From Serratia sp. AKBS12 (GTDB lineage: Bacteria; Pseudomonadota; Gammaproteobacteria; Enterobacterales; Enterobacteriaceae), in assembly GCF_024793895.1 (NCBI RefSeq), contig NZ_JANUSB010000007.1, positions 1 to 64,000 on the forward strand: 64,000 bases of DNA, written 5' to 3'. Position 1 is the stretch's first letter. Every line of letters starts with the position of its first letter. Positions 10,503 through 21,850 of the stretch are shown here, in pieces. Below the pieces are notes generated by a model. The model did not search any database, had not been told where the DNA came from, and worked only from the letters and a program-made list of their open reading frames with translations. Made by a program: the position numbers and the translations under genes.

Positions 10503-12011
10503 ATGGCGTCTTCATCACTTTTGGCAGAACGAATTTCCCGTCTCAGCAGCGCACTGGAGAGCGGCCTTTATGAACGGCAGGAGGCGATTAGGCTATGCCT
10601 GCTGGCGGCCTTGAGCGGCGAGAGCGTATTTTTGCTTGGCCCGCCGGGTATCGCGAAAAGCCTGATCGCCCGTCGCCTGAAGTTTGCCTTTCGCAGCGCC
10701 CGTTCGTTCGAATATTTAATGACGCGTTTCTCCACGCCGGAAGAAGTATTCGGCCCATTGTCGATTCAGGCGCTGAAAGACGAGGGGCGCTATCAACGTC
10801 TGACCGCCGGTTACCTGCCGGAAGCGGAAATCGTTTTTCTTGATGAAATATGGAAGGCCGGGCCGGCGATCCTCAATACCCTGCTGACCGCCATCAACGA
10901 ACGCCGCTTTCGCAACGGCAACAGCGAAGAGCCGATCCCGCTGCGCCTGCTGGTCACCGCATCAAATGAGCTGCCAGAATCCGACAGTAGCCTGGAAGCG
11001 CTGTATGACCGCATGCTGATCCGCCTGTGGCTGGACAAAGTGCAAGACAAGCAGAATTTCCGCGCACTGTTGACCAGTCGACAAAACGACAGCCACAACC
11101 CGGTACCGGACGCGCTGAGCGTCAGTGATGAAGAGTATCATCAGTGGCAGGCGCAGATTGACAGCGTCGCGCTGCCGGAAAGCTGTTTTGATCTGATTTT
11201 CCAGCTGCGCCAGCGGCTGGATGCGTTGGAACAGGCGCCTTACGTTTCTGACCGCCGCTGGAAAAAAGCGCTGCGCCTGTTGCAGGCCTGCGCCTTTTTC
11301 AGCGGCAGAGACACCATTGCGCCAATCGATCTGATGCTGCTGAAAGACTGCCTGTGGCACGATATGACCTCGTTGAAGCTGATCCAGCAACAAATCGACC
11401 AGTTGCTGACCGAACAGGCTTATCAACAGCAGTCCCTGTTAATCCAGCTCCAGCAAATCCATACGCGCTGGATGCAGCACCAGCAACGGCAAAGCGATCG
11501 CCAGGCCATCAGTCTGGTGAAGAAGGGCGGCATGTTCAGCCGCAAGCCGCAATATGCCCTGGCCACGCCGCTGAGCGGCACCACGTTGACGCTGCTGTTG
11601 CAAAAACCCCTGCAACTGCATGATATTCAAGTCAATCACCTCAGCATCGACATCAGTGCACTGGAAAGCTGGTTGCAAAAGGGTGGCGAGGTACGTGCCA
11701 AGCTGAACGGCATCGGCTTTGCCCAGCAAATCGATCTGGAAGTCGATGAACAATTGCATCTGGCGGTGCTCGACGTCAGCCGCCAGCCCTCATTGCTGGC
11801 ATTGCCCGGCAAACAGACCAGCGCCACGCCGCCGGAACTGCTGGAGGAAATGGAAACGCTGGCGCAGCGGTTGGCCGAACAGCGCCGATTGTTCAGCCAG
11901 CATCAGCCATGCCTGTTTACCGCTGCGGCCGGTTTGGCGAAGATTGAGGCCAGTCTGTTGCAGGCCGCCGAGCAAATCAAACAGCAGCACCAGCAAATGC
12001 GCGGCCACTAA
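10503..12011 (+). CDS. ravA: MoxR-type AAA+ ATPase RavA
   Basis: A 502-residue AAA+ ATPase. Walker A GPPGIAKS lies near residues 50-57, Walker B VFLDEIWK follows, and the C-terminal half holds the LARA-like region that in E. coli contacts the lysine decarboxylase LdcI. In E. coli it works with ViaA in acid-stress and respiratory-complex functions. The frame is open back to 10440, but ATG at 10503 ([19 protein letters not shown]) fits the family N-terminus. The ribosome-binding site is weak. It ends two bases before viaA. Confidence 0.94.
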   Translation: MASSSLLAERISRLSSALESGLYERQEAIRLCLLAALSGESVFLLGPPGIAKSLIARRLKFAFRSARSFEYLMTRFSTPEEVFGPLSIQALKDEGRYQRLTAGYLPEAEIVFLDEIWKAGPAILNTLLTAINERRFRNGNSEEPIPLRLLVTASNELPESDSSLEALYDRMLIRLWLDKVQDKQNFRALLTSRQNDSHNPVPDALSVSDEEYHQWQAQIDSVALPESCFDLIFQLRQRLDALEQAPYVSDRRWKKALRLLQACAFFSGRDTIAPIDLMLLKDCLWHDMTSLKLIQQQIDQLLTEQAYQQQSLLIQLQQIHTRWMQHQQRQSDRQAISLVKKGGMFSRKPQYALATPLSGTTLTLLLQKPLQLHDIQVNHLSIDISALESWLQKGGEVRAKLNGIGFAQQIDLEVDEQLHLAVLDVSRQPSLLALPGKQTSATPPELLEEMETLAQRLAEQRRLFSQHQPCLFTAAAGLAKIEASLLQAAEQIKQQHQQMRGH

Positions 12012-12013
12012 CC

Positions 12014-13477
12014 ATGCTCAGCCTGGAAACGCTCGACCTGTTGCTGGCGATCACCGAAGGCGAACTGATCGAAGAGATGATCGTCGCCATGCTGGCGGCA
12101 CCGCAACTGTCGGTATTCTTCAAAAAATTTCCGGCGATTCGACGCGCGCTGGATCGCGATTTGCCACGCTGGAAGTTACAGTTAAAAGAACGGATCCATG
12201 AGGCAATGGTTCCCCCGGCACTGGCGCAGGAATTCTATCGCTATCAGCAGTGCCAACTGGAAAACAACGGTCAGTTTTACCATAACCTCAACGACACGCT
12301 GGATCTGCTACGCCAACTGGTGTCGCCGTTTTACGAACAGGCGTGCAAGCTGGTGGATGCCGCCGATTTGCCTAACCACCCGCTCGACGACAGTTTTCAG
12401 ACGCTATTCCTGCAACGCTGGCGTATCAGTCTGACGCTGCAAGCCACCATGCTGCACCACCAGTTGCTGGAACAGGAGCGCGAACAGTTGATGGCGGAAC
12501 TGCAGGAGCGCTTGGCGTTAAGCGGGGCGCTGGAGCCGGTGTTGGCGGAAAACGACACCGCCGCCGGGCGGCTGTGGGATATGAGCAAAGGGCAATTGCA
12601 ACGCGGTGACTATCAGCGGCTGGTGGAATACGGCAACTTCCTGCAAACGCAGCCTGAATTGAAACAGCTGGCGCAGCAGCTCGGCCGCAGTTATGAAGCC
12701 AAAGCGGTACCGCAGCAGGACGCGGTGCCGGAACCGTTTCGCGTGCTGGTACAGGTACCGGCCACCCTGCCGGAAGAAGTGAACGGCGTGCATCAGAGCG
12801 ACGATATCCTGCGCTTGCTGCCGGCCGAACTGGCGACGCTGGGCGTCGACGAGCTGGAGTTCGAGTTTTATCGTCGACTGCTGGAAAAGCGTCTGCTGAG
12901 TTACCGCCTGCAGGGCGACGCCTGGCAGGAAAAGGTGGTGGTACGTCAGGTTACGCATCAGCAACAGGATCGGCAGCCGCGCGGGCCGTTTATCGTCTGC
13001 GTCGATACTTCCGGTTCGATGGGCGGTTTCAACGAACAGTGCGCCAAGGCGTTTTGCCTGGCCCTGCTGCGCATCGCGCTGGCGGACAATCGGCGCTGCT
13101 ATATCATGCTGTTTGCCAACCAGATTGTGCATTATGAACTCACCGCAGCCAGCGGCATTGAACAAGCGGTACGTTTCCTTGGGCAACATTTTCGCGGCGG
13201 TACCGATTTGGCAGCCTGCCTGAGCGCAACGGCGGGGAAAATGGCGGAAAGCGGCTGGTTTGACGCCGACGCGGTGATCATTTCCGACTTTATTGCCCAG
13301 CGGCTGCCTGAAGAGGTAATAAAGAAGGTAAGGCAACAACAGCAAAGCCACCAGCAACGTTTCCATGCGGTGGCAATGTCGGCGTATGGCAAACCCGGCA
13401 TTATGCGCATTTTCGATCATATCTGGCGCTTTGATACCGGGTTAAAAAGCCGTTTGATGCGCCGCTGGCGGCGCTGA
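12014..13477 (+). CDS. viaA: RavA-stimulating VWA-domain protein ViaA
   Basis: A 487-residue partner of RavA (E. coli 483). The N-terminal half is helical and rich in Gln and Leu. The C-terminal von Willebrand factor A domain has the metal-ion (MIDAS) motif DTSGSMGG near residue 333 and later GGTDLA. It starts two bases after ravA, so the two are translationally linked. It converges on asnA with only three bases between the stops, and no separate terminator is visible. Confidence 0.95.
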   Translation: MLSLETLDLLLAITEGELIEEMIVAMLAAPQLSVFFKKFPAIRRALDRDLPRWKLQLKERIHEAMVPPALAQEFYRYQQCQLENNGQFYHNLNDTLDLLRQLVSPFYEQACKLVDAADLPNHPLDDSFQTLFLQRWRISLTLQATMLHHQLLEQEREQLMAELQERLALSGALEPVLAENDTAAGRLWDMSKGQLQRGDYQRLVEYGNFLQTQPELKQLAQQLGRSYEAKAVPQQDAVPEPFRVLVQVPATLPEEVNGVHQSDDILRLLPAELATLGVDELEFEFYRRLLEKRLLSYRLQGDAWQEKVVVRQVTHQQQDRQPRGPFIVCVDTSGSMGGFNEQCAKAFCLALLRIALADNRRCYIMLFANQIVHYELTAASGIEQAVRFLGQHFRGGTDLAACLSATAGKMAESGWFDADAVIISDFIAQRLPEEVIKKVRQQQQSHQQRFHAVAMSAYGKPGIMRIFDHIWRFDTGLKSRLMRRWRR

Positions 13478-13480
13478 GAT

Positions 13481-14473
13481 TTACAGTAATCCTTCCACCA
13501 CGTCGCGCAGTTCCGGCGACCACACGCCACATTGCACCTGGCCGATATGCGACAGTTGTAGCAGCAGCATCACCAGACGCGACTGACCAATACCGCCCCC
13601 AATGGTCTGCGGCATTTCACCGCGCAGCAGCGACTGATGCCATTCCAGCGCCAGACGTTCGCCGTCACCGGTCTGCGCCAGCTGACGTTTAAGCGCTTCG
13701 GCGTCGACGCGGATGCCCATTGAGGAAATCTCGAACGCGTCTTCCAGCACCGGGTTCCACACCAGGATATCGCCGTTCAGCCCAGCCAGACCATCCGCCG
13801 ACGGCGTGGTCCAGTCATCATAATCCGGTGCGCGTACATCGTGCGATTTGCCGTGCGACAATGCGCCGCCAATGCCAATCAGAAATACCGCGCCCAGTTC
13901 TTTGGCTATCGCGCGTTCACGCCCTTTGGCATCCAGCTGTGGGAAACGCTGCAACAGGGTTTCGCTGTGCACAAAATGGATCTGTTCCGGCAGGAACGGC
14001 GCCAGGCCATATTCACGGCTTACCGCCGCTTCCGTTTCCTTTATTGCCGCATAAATGTGGCGTACGGTGTCTTGCAGGTAATCCAGGTTACGTTGACCGT
14101 CGCCCATCACCCGTTCCCAATCCCACTGATCGACATACACCGAGTGGATGGCGCTCAGGCGATCTTCATCCGGGCGCAGTGCTTTCATATGGGTATATAC
14201 GCCTTCGCCGGCGCTAAAATCATGGCTGCCGAGGGTTTTACGTTTCCACTTGGCCAATGAGTGCACCACTTCAAAGCTGGCGTCCGGCAACGCCTTGACC
14301 TTTACCTGTACCGCTTTTTCACTGCCGGAAAGGTTGTCCTGCGTGCCATCACCCAGGCGGCTGAGGATCGGTGCCTGCACTTCGATCAGGCCCAGCTGCT
14401 GTTCAAGCTGGCGTGAGAAGAAGGATTTGACGAAGCTGATTTGTTGTTGCTTTTGGATAAACCGTTTTTTCAT
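13481..14473 (-). CDS. asnA: aspartate-ammonia ligase AsnA
   Basis: A 330-residue ammonia-dependent asparagine synthetase that makes Asn from Asp, NH3 and ATP with release of AMP and PPi. The fold is related to class II aminoacyl-tRNA synthetases. Length and the C-terminal run [17 protein letters not shown] match the family. It is divergent from its regulator asnC across a 154-bp AT-rich region, the usual enteric arrangement for AsnC activation. Confidence 0.97.
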   Translation of the reverse strand: MKKRFIQKQQQISFVKSFFSRQLEQQLGLIEVQAPILSRLGDGTQDNLSGSEKAVQVKVKALPDASFEVVHSLAKWKRKTLGSHDFSAGEGVYTHMKALRPDEDRLSAIHSVYVDQWDWERVMGDGQRNLDYLQDTVRHIYAAIKETEAAVSREYGLAPFLPEQIHFVHSETLLQRFPQLDAKGRERAIAKELGAVFLIGIGGALSHGKSHDVRAPDYDDWTTPSADGLAGLNGDILVWNPVLEDAFEISSMGIRVDAEALKRQLAQTGDGERLALEWHQSLLRGEMPQTIGGGIGQSRLVMLLLQLSHIGQVQCGVWSPELRDVVEGLL

Positions 14474-14627
14474 TGCCGTTACTCTCGAAATCTGTGTCTG
14501 TTGCTAACGATTAAGCAACACATACGGCACCACATTCAATAACCCACAAACAATATTGCCTTTTCACTTTTAATCGTTCATTTTTAGACGGTGATAATTC
14601 TATAAACAATAATCAACGGGGGATTAA

Positions 14628-15089
14628 ATGGCAGAAATTTATCAGATCGATAATCTCGATCGCGGCATCCTCAACGCCTTGATGGCCAATGCGCGCACGG
14701 CGTATGCCGAACTGGCAAAAACCTTTGCCGTCAGCCCCGGCACCATCCACGTGCGGGTAGAGAAAATGAAGCAGGCGGGGATCATTACCGGTGCGCGGGT
14801 CGACGTGAACCCAAAACAGCTGGGTTATGACGTCTGCTGTTTTATCGGCATCATATTAAAGAGTGCCAAAGACTATCCTTCAGCACTGAAAAAGCTCGAA
14901 AGCCTGGAGGAAGTGGTGGAGGCGTACTACACCACCGGCCACTACAGCGTGTTTATCAAAGTGATGTGTCGCTCAATTGACGCATTGCAACAGGTACTTA
15001 TCAACAAGATCCAGACGATTGATGAGATCCAGTCGACAGAGACGCTGATCTCGCTGCAAAACCCCATCATGCGTACCATCAAGCCGTAG
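14628..15089 (+). CDS. asnC: Lrp/AsnC-family regulator AsnC
   Basis: A 153-residue regulator that in E. coli activates asnA when asparagine is low and represses itself. It has an N-terminal helix-turn-helix (residues about 8-60, including ANARTAYAELAKTFAVSPGTIHVR) and a C-terminal RAM ligand-binding domain. The start is a clear ATG after GGGG. It is followed after 96 bases by mioC, which receives read-through from it in E. coli. Confidence 0.96.
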   Translation: MAEIYQIDNLDRGILNALMANARTAYAELAKTFAVSPGTIHVRVEKMKQAGIITGARVDVNPKQLGYDVCCFIGIILKSAKDYPSALKKLESLEEVVEAYYTTGHYSVFIKVMCRSIDALQQVLINKIQTIDEIQSTETLISLQNPIMRTIKP

Positions 15090-15111
15090 CGCATAATTTA
15101 CTATACCCATA

Positions 15112-15120
15112 TTATCCACA
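15112..15120. promoter_or_regulatory. DnaA box in the mioC promoter region
   Basis: TTATCCACA, the perfect DnaA consensus, lies 66 bases before the mioC start. A DnaA box in the mioC promoter is known in E. coli and represses mioC transcription toward oriC. Confidence 0.75.
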
Positions 15121-15185
15121 GGTAGATCCCAGCCGTTTCACAGCGTACAATGCTGCCTCTTTGGCAAGATTGGGATCGTTCATTC

Positions 15186-15626
15186 ATGGCAGACATTACG
15201 CTGATCAGTGGCAGTACGCTTGGCAGTGCTGAATATGTAGCTGAACATTTGGCTGAAAAACTGGAAGAAGCCGGTTTCTCCACCGAAATGCTGCATGGCC
15301 CTGAGCTGGATGAATTAACGCTGTCCGGTCGTTGGCTGGTGGTGACCTCAACCCACGGCGCCGGGGAGTTGCCGGATAATCTGCAACCGCTGTTGGAACA
15401 GATTACCGAACAACAACCCGATCTTTCCCGCGTGCAGTTCGGTGCAGTCGGTTTAGGCAGTTCCGAATACGACACCTTCTGCGGTGCGATCGTCCAGATC
15501 GACGATCTTTTACAGGCGCGCGGCGCGAAAAGGATCGGTGATCGTCTCGAGATCGACGTCACCAAACATGAAATTCCCGAGGATCCGGCAGAAGAATGGG
15601 CCAAGAATTGGATTAATTTACTCTAA
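15186..15626 (+). CDS. mioC: flavodoxin-like protein MioC
   Basis: A 146-residue FMN-binding flavodoxin-fold protein; in E. coli it supports biotin synthase activity in vitro. The phosphate loop SGSTLGSAEYVAE at the N-terminus and STHGAGELPDN mark the FMN site. The frame extends upstream to 15150, but ATG at 15186 starts MADITLISGSTLG exactly as in E. coli. Transcription runs directly into oriC. Confidence 0.95.
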   Translation: MADITLISGSTLGSAEYVAEHLAEKLEEAGFSTEMLHGPELDELTLSGRWLVVTSTHGAGELPDNLQPLLEQITEQQPDLSRVQFGAVGLGSSEYDTFCGAIVQIDDLLQARGAKRIGDRLEIDVTKHEIPEDPAEEWAKNWINLL

Positions 15627-15960
15627 TTCGTACAAAGATCGCGCTAACGATTGTGTATAACTACGCTTAAAAGCAGGGTAAAACCGGTAGTTATCCAACT
15701 AACAACCGCAGTACGCTTTTCATGCTGTGCATAAGTCACCATTTAGATCCCAGCTTATAAGCCGCAGGATCACCGATCATTCACAGCTAACGATCCTCCT
15801 TAATGCGCTGATCTACATGATGAATAATCGGTTATCCACAGAGGATCGCGATCCTAATAAGAGATCTAATAAAGAGATCTTTAAATAAAAAAGATCTTCT
15901 TTTAATTACCGACGATCCGCACCACTTGGTCGATCGTCTAAACTTGAGTAGAATCCCCAC
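15627..15960. other. oriC: chromosomal replication origin oriC
   Basis: It lies between mioC and mnmG as in E. coli. Three AT-rich 13-mers ending in GATC are at 15854-15866, 15867-15879 and 15884-15896, on the mnmG side. DnaA boxes: TTATCCACA at 15832-15840 (R1), TTATGCACA on the minus strand at 15726-15734 (R2 position), TTATCCAAC at 15691-15699 (R3 position) and TTATACACA on the minus strand at 15652-15660 (R4 position). GATC occurs 13 times from 15637 to 15935, the Dam/SeqA pattern. The block CGATCATTCACAG near 15774 matches the Fis/IHF-region sequence of E. coli oriC as I recall it. Confidence 0.96.
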
Positions 15961-16005
15961 CCCGGGCAAATAACGGTCGTTGGCAATACGGCGAGGTGCA
16001 GTTCC

Positions 16006-17895
16006 ATGTTTTATCCAGATCAATTTGACGTCATCATCATCGGTGGTGGCCATGCCGGTACCGAAGCCGCCATGGCTGCGGCACGCATGGGACGTCAAAC
16101 GTTATTACTGACGCACAATATCGATACGCTGGGACAAATGTCTTGCAACCCGGCGATTGGCGGTATTGGCAAGGGGCATCTGGTAAAGGAAATTGATGCA
16201 CTTGGCGGCCTGATGGCCACGGCGATCGACCATGCCGGTATTCAGTTTAGGATACTAAACGCCAGCAAGGGGCCAGCGGTTCGCGCTACCCGAGCGCAAG
16301 CCGACCGCGTGTTATATCGCCAGGCAGTTCGTAGCGCGCTGGAGAACCAGCCGAACCTGACTCTCTTCCAGCAGCCGGTTGAGGATCTGATTGTCGAAAA
16401 CGATCGTGTGGTCGGTGCCGTTACCCAAATGGGTCTCAAGTTCCGTGCCAAGGCGGTGGTGCTTACCGTGGGTACCTTCCTGGACGGTAAGATCCATATC
16501 GGCCTGGAAAACTACAGCGGTGGCCGAGCCGGCGATCCGCCGTCCATTTCGCTGTCACAGCGCCTGCGTGAACTGCCGCTGCGGGTTAATCGCCTGAAGA
16601 CCGGTACACCGCCACGCATTGACGCCCGCACCATTGATTTCAGCGTACTGGCTGAACAGCACGGCGATACGCCGACGCCGGTGTTTTCGTTCATGGGCAA
16701 TGCCGGCCAGCATCCGCAGCAGGTACCGTGCTATATCACGCATACCAATGAAAAAACGCACGACGTGATCCGTAACAACCTCGATCGTAGCCCAATGTAC
16801 GCCGGGATCATCGAAGGGATCGGCCCACGTTACTGCCCGTCGATCGAAGACAAGGTCATGCGCTTTGCCGATCGTAACGCGCACCAGATCTTCCTCGAGC
16901 CAGAAGGCTTGACCAGCAACGAAGTTTACCCGAACGGTATTTCCACCAGTCTACCGTTCGATGTGCAGATGCAAATCGTCCGCTCGATGGAAGGCATGCA
17001 AAACGCGCGTATCGTGCGACCTGGTTACGCCATCGAGTACGATTTCTTCGATCCGCGCGATCTGAAGCCAACGCTGGAAAGCAAATTCATCCAGGGTCTG
17101 TTCTTCGCTGGGCAGATCAACGGCACCACCGGTTATGAAGAGGCCGCAGCCCAAGGCCTGCTGGCCGGTTTGAACGCTGGCCGCTATGCCGTTGATGACG
17201 AAGGTTGGTCGCCACGCCGCGATCAGGCTTATCTCGGGGTGCTGGTGGACGATCTGAGCACCCTCGGCACCAAAGAGCCGTACCGCATGTTTACTTCACG
17301 CGCGGAATACCGCCTGATGCTGCGTGAAGACAACGCCGATCTGCGGCTGACGGAAAAAGGCCGCGAACTGGGCCTGGTGGACGACGTTCGCTGGGCGCGC
17401 TACAGCGAAAAACTGGAACTGATCGAACGCGAGCGTCAGCGTCTGCGTGACGTTTGGGTGCACCCGCACTCCGACCATGTCTCGCAGGTGAACAGCCTGC
17501 TGAAGGCTCCGCTGTCACGTGAAGCCAACGGCGAAGAGCTGTTGCGCCGGCCGGAAATGGACTACGCCCAACTGACCGCCGTTGACGCCTTCGCACCGCC
17601 GTTGGCCGATACGCAGGCCGCCGAGCAGGTTGAAATCCAGGTAAAATACGAAGGTTACATCGCTCGTCAGCAAGACGAGATCGACAAGCAGCAACGCAAT
17701 GAAAATACCGTATTGCCGTTGGATCTGGATTATCGCCAGGTTTCCGGTTTGTCGAACGAAGTGATCGCCAAGCTGAATGACCACAAGCCAAACTCGATCG
17801 GCCAGGCTTCTCGCATCTCTGGTATTACGCCGGCGGCGATATCCATTCTTTTGGTGTGGTTGAAAAAACAGGGGTTGTTGCGCCGCAGCGCATAA
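16006..17895 (+). CDS. mnmG: tRNA uridine 5-carboxymethylaminomethyl modification enzyme MnmG
   Basis: A 629-residue FAD-binding subunit of the MnmE-MnmG complex, which modifies the wobble uridine (U34) of several tRNAs; MnmE is at 50125-51489. FAD motif GGGHAG is at residues 13-18, followed by the conserved [15 protein letters not shown]. The C-terminal helical domain ([16 protein letters not shown]) contacts MnmE and tRNA. Length matches E. coli (629). It is the first gene right of oriC and is transcribed away from it. Confidence 0.98.
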   Translation: MFYPDQFDVIIIGGGHAGTEAAMAAARMGRQTLLLTHNIDTLGQMSCNPAIGGIGKGHLVKEIDALGGLMATAIDHAGIQFRILNASKGPAVRATRAQADRVLYRQAVRSALENQPNLTLFQQPVEDLIVENDRVVGAVTQMGLKFRAKAVVLTVGTFLDGKIHIGLENYSGGRAGDPPSISLSQRLRELPLRVNRLKTGTPPRIDARTIDFSVLAEQHGDTPTPVFSFMGNAGQHPQQVPCYITHTNEKTHDVIRNNLDRSPMYAGIIEGIGPRYCPSIEDKVMRFADRNAHQIFLEPEGLTSNEVYPNGISTSLPFDVQMQIVRSMEGMQNARIVRPGYAIEYDFFDPRDLKPTLESKFIQGLFFAGQINGTTGYEEAAAQGLLAGLNAGRYAVDDEGWSPRRDQAYLGVLVDDLSTLGTKEPYRMFTSRAEYRLMLREDNADLRLTEKGRELGLVDDVRWARYSEKLELIERERQRLRDVWVHPHSDHVSQVNSLLKAPLSREANGEELLRRPEMDYAQLTAVDAFAPPLADTQAAEQVEIQVKYEGYIARQQDEIDKQQRNENTVLPLDLDYRQVSGLSNEVIAKLNDHKPNSIGQASRISGITPAAISILLVWLKKQGLLRRSA

Positions 17896-17905
17896 ATCGA
17901 CGTTT

Positions 17906-17946
17906 TCAGCGGTCGTTTGCCTAACGGATGTACAAACGGCCGCTGA
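17906..17946 (+). repeat. 14-bp stem-loop between mnmG and rsmG
   Basis: TCAGCGGTCGTTTG (17906-17919) can pair with CAAACGGCCGCTGA (17933-17946) with one G-U pair. No U-run follows, so it is more likely an mRNA-stabilising or attenuating hairpin than a full terminator. Confidence 0.6.
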
Positions 17947-18032
17947 CATCACTTCCAGCCTGAACTATCATAGTCGCCTCGTTTGGTCAGCCCGGTTTGC
18001 TGACAGTATCGCGCCCGTCAGAGGATTCCGTT

Positions 18033-18653
18033 GTGGACAAAAAGTTAGACTCGCTGCTCGCTGCGGCCGGTATTTCACTTCCCGATCGTCAAAAACAGCA
18101 GTTGCTGGGGTATGTCGGCATGCTGGACAAGTGGAACAAAGCCTACAATCTGACGTCGGTGCGCGATCCGCAGCAAATGCTGGTTCGCCATATTCTCGAC
18201 AGCATCGTGGTTAATCCGCATCTGGCAGGTACGCGTTTTATTGACGTCGGCACCGGCCCTGGATTGCCCGGTATTCCGTTGGCCATCGTTCGTCCTGATG
18301 CGCATTTCACCTTGCTCGACAGCCTGGGCAAGCGCGTACGCTTCCTGCGTCAGGTGCAGCATGAACTGGGATTGAATAATATCGAACCGGTACAGAGCCG
18401 CGTAGAGGCGTTTGTGGCCGAGCCACCGTTTGACGGTGTCATCAGCCGCGCGTTTGCTTCATTGCAGGATATGCTGGCATGGTGTCACCATCTGCCGGCG
18501 AAAGGGCAGGGGCGTTTTTATGCGTTGAAAGGCGTTCGTCCTGATGAGGAGCTGGCTCAATTGCCCGCAGGCGTTGCGCTTGAAACGGTGATTCGTTTAC
18601 AGGTGCCTGAGCTGGCAGGGGAACGTCATTTGGTGATACTTAAGGCCAACTAA
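18033..18653 (+). CDS. rsmG: 16S rRNA (guanine(527)-N7)-methyltransferase RsmG
   Basis: A 206-residue SAM-dependent methyltransferase acting on G527 of 16S rRNA. The SAM-binding motif [14 protein letters not shown] lies near residues 70-83, preceded by the conserved [13 protein letters not shown]. The frame is open to 17997, but GTG at 18033 with AGAGGA seven bases upstream gives a protein of E. coli length (207), so I chose it. It follows mnmG as in other enterics. Confidence 0.94.
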   Translation: MDKKLDSLLAAAGISLPDRQKQQLLGYVGMLDKWNKAYNLTSVRDPQQMLVRHILDSIVVNPHLAGTRFIDVGTGPGLPGIPLAIVRPDAHFTLLDSLGKRVRFLRQVQHELGLNNIEPVQSRVEAFVAEPPFDGVISRAFASLQDMLAWCHHLPAKGQGRFYALKGVRPDEELAQLPAGVALETVIRLQVPELAGERHLVILKAN

Positions 18654-19291
18654 GTTTGTTTTTGATCAAAACGGCGTCAGATTGTTTGGCGATAGCCTGA
18701 ATAACTTAGCGCGCTAATTAATTGTCTGCTTTTTTTAGTTAATTTACTTTTTATTAACACAAAAGCCGCAGCTAATTCGCGACAATAGCGTAATTGCAGT
18801 AGGAAATAGTTTCGTTAGCAACCATGCGCACAGGTTTTGTATTTGTCGATCGTGTTACGTGCTGGTTGCAATACCCTTCAGATAATGTCAATAAAATGTT
18901 TTTGTCGAGTGGAAAGGGTGTTTTCGAACGGTTAACGCATAATTTTTTGATTTATAATGTTTTTATTTCGCCCGATTAGCTAAAGACCGTGGGGTTACCG
19001 ATGGTCTATAAAATAGCAGTGGTCATTATTGTGATCGGGTGCACGTTTTGTAGCGCAATGTTGAAATAATCAGACCATTAAATCGATGAGATTATTCCGA
19101 CCGTTTTCTTGTGAAAATAGCCCTAAATGGGGAAAATTAAATAATTGTTCACCTTTTCGCTACTTATCGATTGAATTCGTTGGTGTGCCCCGTATAATTT
19201 GCTCGTTTTTTGCTGCTTGACTCAAAACGGCAAAGGCAGTTTTATACGTCACTCAGCATACCCCTTCAGGGGTACGGAGAGAACAAACGTC
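18654..19291. other. 638-bp intergenic region upstream of the atp operon
   Basis: No convincing reading frame on either strand. The stretch is AT-rich and holds the atp promoter at its right end plus a second TATAAT at 18953-18958 without a good -35 partner. The length is consistent with an extended regulatory region between rsmG and atpI. Confidence 0.7.
19171..19198 (+). promoter_or_regulatory. sigma-70 promoter of the atp operon
   Basis: TTGAAT at 19171-19176 and a perfect TATAAT at 19193-19198 with a 16-bp spacer. It lies about 95 bases upstream of atpI and points toward it. Confidence 0.75.
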
Positions 19292-19675
19292 ATGTCTGTG
19301 TCCCTTTACAGTGGGAAAGTTGCACGCAAACTGCTTTTTTTGCAGTTGATGACTTTTGTTCTGATCAGCGCTGCTTTCGGCCTTAAAAATCTGGAATGGA
19401 GCGGTTCGGCATTGGCGGGCGGTCTTGCTGCCTGGTTGCCAAATGCCTTGTTTATGCTGTTTGCCTTGCGCCATCAGGCGCAAACGCCGGCGCCCGGTCG
19501 GGTTGCCTGGTCGTTCGCCATTGGCGAGGGGCTGAAGGTCATGATCACCATCGTTTTGCTGATCGTGGCGCTGGGGGTGTTCAAAGCGGCGTTTGTACCG
19601 CTTGGCCTGACCTATTTAGCGGTGTTGGTGGTGCAGATAGTGGCACCCGCCGTGTTGAACAGTTACCGAAATTAA
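19292..19675 (+). CDS. atpI: ATP synthase accessory protein AtpI
   Basis: A 127-residue membrane protein with four hydrophobic segments, encoded first in the atp operon. It is thought to help assemble the c-ring and is not a structural subunit. The frame is open to 19199, but ATG at 19292 starts MSVSLYSGKVARKLL like E. coli AtpI (MSVSLVSRNVARKLL, 126 aa) and lies shortly after GGAGAG. Its sequence is less conserved than the other atp genes, as is usual. Confidence 0.93.
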   Translation: MSVSLYSGKVARKLLFLQLMTFVLISAAFGLKNLEWSGSALAGGLAAWLPNALFMLFALRHQAQTPAPGRVAWSFAIGEGLKVMITIVLLIVALGVFKAAFVPLGLTYLAVLVVQIVAPAVLNSYRN

Positions 19676-20473
<798 letters not shown>

Positions 20474-20504
20474 TTTTCTTAAAACACTTGCACTTTTAAA
20501 CTGA

Positions 20505-20762
<258 letters not shown>

Positions 20763-20819
20763 GCAGAGAATATCTCTGCGACTAACCATACTATTTAACT
20801 TTAAAAGAGGCATTGTGCT

Positions 20820-21290
20820 GTGAATCTTAACGCAACAATCCTCGGCCAGGCCATCGCGTTCGTCCTGTTTGTCTGGTTCTGCATGAAGTATGTATGGCCG
20901 CCAATTATGGCAGCCATCGAGAAGCGTCAGAAAGAAATTGCTGACGGTCTCGCTTCCGCAGAACGCGCCAAAAAAGATTTGGACTTAGCGCAAGCCAACG
21001 CGACCGACCAGCTGAAAACTGCCAAAGCAGAAGCTCAGGTGATCATCGAGCAAGCAAACAAACGCAAAGCTCAGATCATGGATGAAGCGAAAGCCGAAGC
21101 CGAGCAGGAACGTAACAAAATCGTGGCGCAGGCTCAGGCTGAGATCGAAGCCGAACGTAAGCGCGCTCGTGAAGAGTTGCGTAAGCAAGTCGCGATGCTG
21201 GCAATTGCCGGCGCCGAGAAAATCATCGAACGTTCCGTGGATGAAGCTGCTAACAGCGACATCGTTGATAAACTGGTCGCTGAACTGTAA
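20820..21290 (+). CDS. atpF: ATP synthase F0 subunit b
   Basis: The 156-residue peripheral stalk subunit: one N-terminal membrane helix (residues about 5-25), then a long charged right-handed coiled coil rich in Ala, Glu, Lys and Gln that binds the delta subunit. The start codon is GTG, as in E. coli atpF, with AGAGG upstream. It works as a dimer. Confidence 0.97.
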   Translation: MNLNATILGQAIAFVLFVWFCMKYVWPPIMAAIEKRQKEIADGLASAERAKKDLDLAQANATDQLKTAKAEAQVIIEQANKRKAQIMDEAKAEAEQERNKIVAQAQAEIEAERKRAREELRKQVAMLAIAGAEKIIERSVDEAANSDIVDKLVAEL

Positions 21291-21304
21291 GGAGGGAGGG
21301 GCTG

Positions 21305-21838
21305 ATGTCTGAATTTGTTACTGTAGCTCGCCCCTACGCCAAAGCAGCTTTTGACTTTGCCGTTGAGCATCAAAGCGTAGAACGCTGGCAGCAAATGCTG
21401 GCGTTTGCGGCTGTCGTCACCCAAAACGAACAGATTTCCGAATTGCTGTCTGGCGCGGTTGCGCCAGAAACGCTGTCGAAAACGTTCATTGAGGTTTGCG
21501 GCGATCAACTCGACGAAAATGGCCAGAACTTTATCCGCGTAATGGCCGAAAATGGACGTTTACTGGTTCTTCCAGCGGTTTTGCAGCAGTTCATCGAACT
21601 GCGCGCAGCGCTGGAGTCTACCGTCGAAGTCGAGGTGCTCTCTTCGAGCGCGCTGAATGACGAACAGCAGGCCAAGATTGCCGCTGCGATGGAAAAACGT
21701 CTGTCACGCAAAGTTAAGCTGAATTGCAAAATTGACAAGTCTGTACTGGCCGGCGTAATTATCCGCGCTGGTGATATGGTGATTGATGGCAGCGTTCGCG
21801 GTCGTCTTGAACGCCTGGCAGACGTCTTGCAGTCTTAA
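21305..21838 (+). CDS. atpH: ATP synthase F1 subunit delta
   Basis: The 177-residue subunit that joins the b-dimer to the top of the alpha3beta3 head. The N-terminal helical bundle ([21 protein letters not shown]) and the C-terminal [19 protein letters not shown] are family hallmarks. It starts 14 bases after atpF with GGAGG close upstream. Confidence 0.97.
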   Translation: MSEFVTVARPYAKAAFDFAVEHQSVERWQQMLAFAAVVTQNEQISELLSGAVAPETLSKTFIEVCGDQLDENGQNFIRVMAENGRLLVLPAVLQQFIELRAALESTVEVEVLSSSALNDEQQAKIAAAMEKRLSRKVKLNCKIDKSVLAGVIIRAGDMVIDGSVRGRLERLADVLQS

Positions 21839-21850
21839 GGGGACTGGAGC

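Noticed and set aside
12518-13420. 300-codon frame antisense to viaA
   Set aside because: Shadow of viaA, with no start signal or domain.
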